From: Okeania sp. SIO3I5
GTDB lineage: Bacteria; Cyanobacteriota; Cyanobacteriia; Cyanobacteriales; Microcoleaceae
Direction of reading: 5' to 3'
Assembly (NCBI RefSeq): GCF_010672085.1
Contig: NZ_JAAHHT010000053.1
Span: 1-45,749, forward strand
Length of the DNA: 45,749 nt
Under the pieces are notes generated by a model. It was not told the DNA's origin and searched no databases. It worked only from the letters and a program-made list of their open reading frames with translations. This document shows positions 43,819 through 45,749 of the stretch, piece after piece; position 1 is the stretch's first letter; each line of letters begins with the position of its first letter. The position numbers and the translations under genes are program-made.

Positions 43819-44235
43819 ATGCCAGCTAAAGACTTGTATCACAACACAGTAAAAAATGCCTTAATTAAGGATGGTTGGAATATTACCGACGATCCCTATA
43901 TTTTGGCAATTGGGAAAAGAGATTTGTTTGTTGATTTAGGAGCTGAGAAATTAATTTCTGCTGAAAAGGGAAACCAAAAAATTGCTGTGGAAGTTAAAAG
44001 TTTTACCAGTTTATCGCGAGTTAATGATCTGGAAAAAGCGTTAGGTCAATATATCCTATATTATGATATTATCCAGGAAGTAGAACCGGATCGTTTATTA
44101 TATTTAGCAATTATAGAAAGTGTTTTTGAAGAAATTTTTGCAGAACCGATTGGTCAAGTTTTATTGAAAAATAAACGGTTTAGTTTAATTATTTTTGATG
44201 CTAAACAGGAGATTATTTGTCAATGGATACCATGA
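43819..44235 (+). CDS. xisH: XisH-like protein
   Basis: 138 aa, full length for the family. It starts MPAKDLYHNTVKNALIKDGW and carries LFVDLGAEKLISAEKGNQKI then AVEVKSF, a PD-(D/E)XK-like core (D..E.K). The next segment is LEKALGQYILYYDIIQEVEP, ending IICQWIP. XisH was first defined as a controlling factor for excision of the Anabaena fdxN element, but xisHI pairs are spread over many cyanobacteria without that element. It overlaps xisI, so they are co-transcribed. Its own biochemical role is unproven; the nuclease-like fold is known for the family. Confidence 0.9.
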   Translation: MPAKDLYHNTVKNALIKDGWNITDDPYILAIGKRDLFVDLGAEKLISAEKGNQKIAVEVKSFTSLSRVNDLEKALGQYILYYDIIQEVEPDRLLYLAIIESVFEEIFAEPIGQVLLKNKRFSLIIFDAKQEIICQWIP

Positions 44236-44558
44236 ATAATTATCATCAAATTATAACTGAAATTCTAGGGGAATATGCTAAATTACCCTATGCTCACGGC
44301 AACTTAGAACGAAAATTTATCATTAGTGAAGACCACAAAAATTATTTATTATTAACTGTGGGATATTTAAAGGGAAAAAGAGTACATGGTTGTGTAGTTC
44401 ACTTAGAAATTATTAACGATAAAATTTGGATTTACGAAGATGGATTAGAAGATGGAATAGCTTTAGATTTACTCAATGCAGGTATTCCTAAAAGTAAAAT
44501 TGTATTGGGTTTTCATCCACCAGAAATTCGTCCTCATACAGGGTTTGCAGTCAATTAA
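44223..44558 (+). CDS. xisI: XisI-like protein
   Basis: 111 aa from ATG 44223. A second ATG at 44232 overlaps the xisH stop as ATGA; the upstream one fits the family opening MDxxNxYxxII. Features: ILGEYAKLPYAHGNLERKFI, YLKGKRVHGCVVHLEIINDK, IWIYEDGLEDGIALDLLNAG, and the closing IVLGFHPPEIRPHTGFAV, all hallmarks of XisI. Partner of XisH, overlapping it by 13 bp. Followed by gene-free DNA and an M1-type mini-element. No site-specific recombinase gene (xisF) is in the window. Confidence 0.9.
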   Translation: MDTMNNYHQIITEILGEYAKLPYAHGNLERKFIISEDHKNYLLLTVGYLKGKRVHGCVVHLEIINDKIWIYEDGLEDGIALDLLNAGIPKSKIVLGFHPPEIRPHTGFAVN

Positions 44559-44918
44559 TTTTTCAAAGTTTTTTCCTAATCAACTAAAAAGTTTTACTGA
44601 TAAAGTCTGCCGGATTAATAATTTCTGTGTAATGATAATTTTCCAAAACTAGCAAGTCTTTATCTCCTGTTATTACAGCAGTTTCGGAGTTAGTGAGGTA
44701 CAGAGTTTTATCACTTTAGTAAATATGAAACAGAGATTAGTTTTTAACTGTACCTCACCATCCTAAAAAATGCTGTAATTTCAAATTTATGGTAAGGGTT
44801 TGGAAACCAAACCCCTACAATCATTTGTCTGCGAATTTATGAATTTTTTGTACTATCTTTATTATCTATTATAAAAATAACGATTGTTTCCAGAAACCCG
44901 GTTTCTTTAACTTCCCTA
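44559..44918. other. Gene-free stretch between xisI and lpxD
   Basis: It holds an M1-type mini-element (44673-44778), a GGTAAGGGTTTGGAAACCAA palindrome (from 44791, same type as the repeat inside the NB-ARC gene) and AGAAACCCGGTTTCT (44892-44906). No gene is seen. Confidence 0.5.
44673..44778. repeat. Mini inverted-repeat element, family M1-like (copy 6)
   Basis: Ends TTACAGCAGTTTCGG and TGCTGTAA match M1, but the interior is different: GTTAGTGAGGTACAGAGTTT pairs with AACTGTACCTCAC. Either a distinct subfamily or an M1 element whose core was replaced. Confidence 0.5.
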
Positions 44919-45749
44919 CTATTCCAGATTAAATTTTCTTTTCATCTGCTTGATAGATTGATAAATTTCTGGCAAACGCTTATAAATCGCAGAAGCTTTC
45001 AAATAAATTTTATTAGGAACCGCTGGACTACTAGAAACAATCTCTCCCGGAGCAACATCATTATGAACACCGGCTTGAGCAGTAGCGATCGCTCCATTTC
45101 CGATTTTTGCCTGGTTAGCAACTCCTACTTGACCTGCTAAAATCACATTATCTCCAAGCTTGACTCCACCTGCTAAACCAACTTGAGCAGCTAAAGCGCA
45201 ATTTTTACCAATTTGACAACCATGAGCGATATGCACTAAATTATCTAACTTTGTATTCTTACCAATTCTCGTTTCTCCTACCGCTGGGCGATCGATAGTA
45301 GTATTACTTCCAACTTCTACCCCATCTTCTAAAACAACTTTGCCAGACTGTTGCATCTTAAACCAACCTTGGGGAGTCGGCACAAAACCAAAACCCTCTC
45401 CTCCAATAACTGCTCCACTATGAATTACACAATCCTTACCTATCTGACTCCTCTCGTGAATCGAACAGTTAGCGTGTAAAACAGTATTTTCTCCAATTTC
45501 CACATCTGGATAAATTACGACATTCGGATAAATACAAACATTATCGGCAATTTTTACCCCTGCTTCAACCACAACATGAGCGCCAAGATAAACATTTTTA
45601 CCTAATTTTGCCGTCGGGTGAACTACAGAAGTAGGATGAATTTCAGCAGTAGCTTGAAAAGGTTGATAAAAAAGAGCGATCGCTTTGGCAAATAATAATC
45701 TCGGTTCTTTGCTAGACAACCACCCAATACCACGGTTACTTGCCAAATA
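44919..45749 (-). CDS. lpxD: LpxD, UDP-3-O-acylglucosamine N-acyltransferase (5' end off the window)
   Basis: The last 276 residues of LpxD, which adds the second acyl chain in lipid A synthesis. It starts inside the N-terminal domain ([11 protein letters not shown]) and shows [11 protein letters not shown], then the left-handed beta-helix of hexapeptides ([40 protein letters not shown]). The catalytic-His region [20 protein letters not shown] follows, then the substrate-contact segment [19 protein letters not shown] seen slightly earlier in the chain. The tail ([18 protein letters not shown]) is the usual C-terminal helix. The frame is open at the right edge, so the gene continues outside the window. 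No damage is seen. Confidence 0.92.
   Translation of the reverse strand, partial: YLASNRGIGWLSSKEPRLLFAKAIALFYQPFQATAEIHPTSVVHPTAKLGKNVYLGAHVVVEAGVKIADNVCIYPNVVIYPDVEIGENTVLHANCSIHERSQIGKDCVIHSGAVIGGEGFGFVPTPQGWFKMQQSGKVVLEDGVEVGSNTTIDRPAVGETRIGKNTKLDNLVHIAHGCQIGKNCALAAQVGLAGGVKLGDNVILAGQVGVANQAKIGNGAIATAQAGVHNDVAPGEIVSSSPAVPNKIYLKASAIYKRLPEIYQSIKQMKRKFNLE

Noticed and set aside
43819-44558. Evidence for an fdxN-type excision element in this window
   Set aside because: xisH and xisI are widespread without such an element. No xisF-type recombinase or nif/fdx gene fragments are seen here.
1-45749. tRNA or rRNA genes
   Set aside because: I found no cloverleaf-like segment with conserved T-loop bases and no rRNA-like sequence by eye. 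A tRNA search tool would be needed to exclude a tRNA fully.

Overview
The window looks like cyanobacterial chromosome. It carries psaK (photosystem I), a phytoene-desaturase-superfamily flavoprotein, the xisH/xisI pair, many GCGATCGC (HIP1) sites and an AT-rich background. The very high load of intergenic repeats (heptamer STRRs, small inverted-repeat elements, decayed IS200/IS605 copies) suggests a large filamentous Oscillatoriales-type genome. This is inferred from style; no marker gene fixes the genus.

Layout. 0-0.3 kb: tail of a dead IS605 element. 0.3-1.3 kb: EamA exporter. 2.4-5.2 kb: tight four-gene run (NADAR protein, flavodoxin-like protein, COG1058 pyrophosphatase-like protein, nicotinamidase-like hydrolase) that reads as an NAD/ADP-ribose module, with nadB at 7.1-8.8 kb. 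5.3-11.1 kb also holds two tnpB remnants, a dead IS701-like element with near-perfect ends, several mini-elements and a broken secreted-protein gene. 11.2-16 kb: Ski2-like helicase (-) and FAD oxidoreductase (+). 17-19 kb: psaK, an HTH protein and a Phd/ParE toxin-antitoxin pair. 19.4-20.9 kb: broken NB-ARC ATPase gene carrying an in-frame expansion of an intergenic repeat. 21.1-22.3 kb: L-type lectin with RTX repeats.

22.6-26.56 kb is the most unusual part: about 3.95 kb of 9-bp minisatellite organised in three higher-order repeats, lying between the convergent lectin-RTX and HerA-like genes. 28.9-31.1 kb is a second non-coding repeat island with ten ~60-bp, two-palindrome units, interrupted by mini-elements and flanked by a 120-bp direct duplication. 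After it come a transporter-histidine kinase fusion (31.1-34.0 kb), a Cys-rich secreted protein, a LodA/LodB-like quinoprotein oxidase pair (35.8-38.9 kb, minus), a vWA-RTX protein (minus), an HTH protein with a palindrome at its start, a frameshifted HicB, xisH-xisI, and lpxD running off the right edge.

How the genes fit together. The 2.4-5.2 kb run may recycle NAD or ADP-ribose. lodB probably matures the quinone cofactor of lodA. The kinase fusion may sense a nucleobase-like solute through its transporter half. Two calcium-binding RTX proteins imply a type I secretion system encoded elsewhere. Many small genes here are dead (tnpB x3, IS701-like transposase, NB-ARC, HicB, two antitoxin-like genes, one secreted protein), so this is a decaying, repeat-expanding region around intact housekeeping genes.
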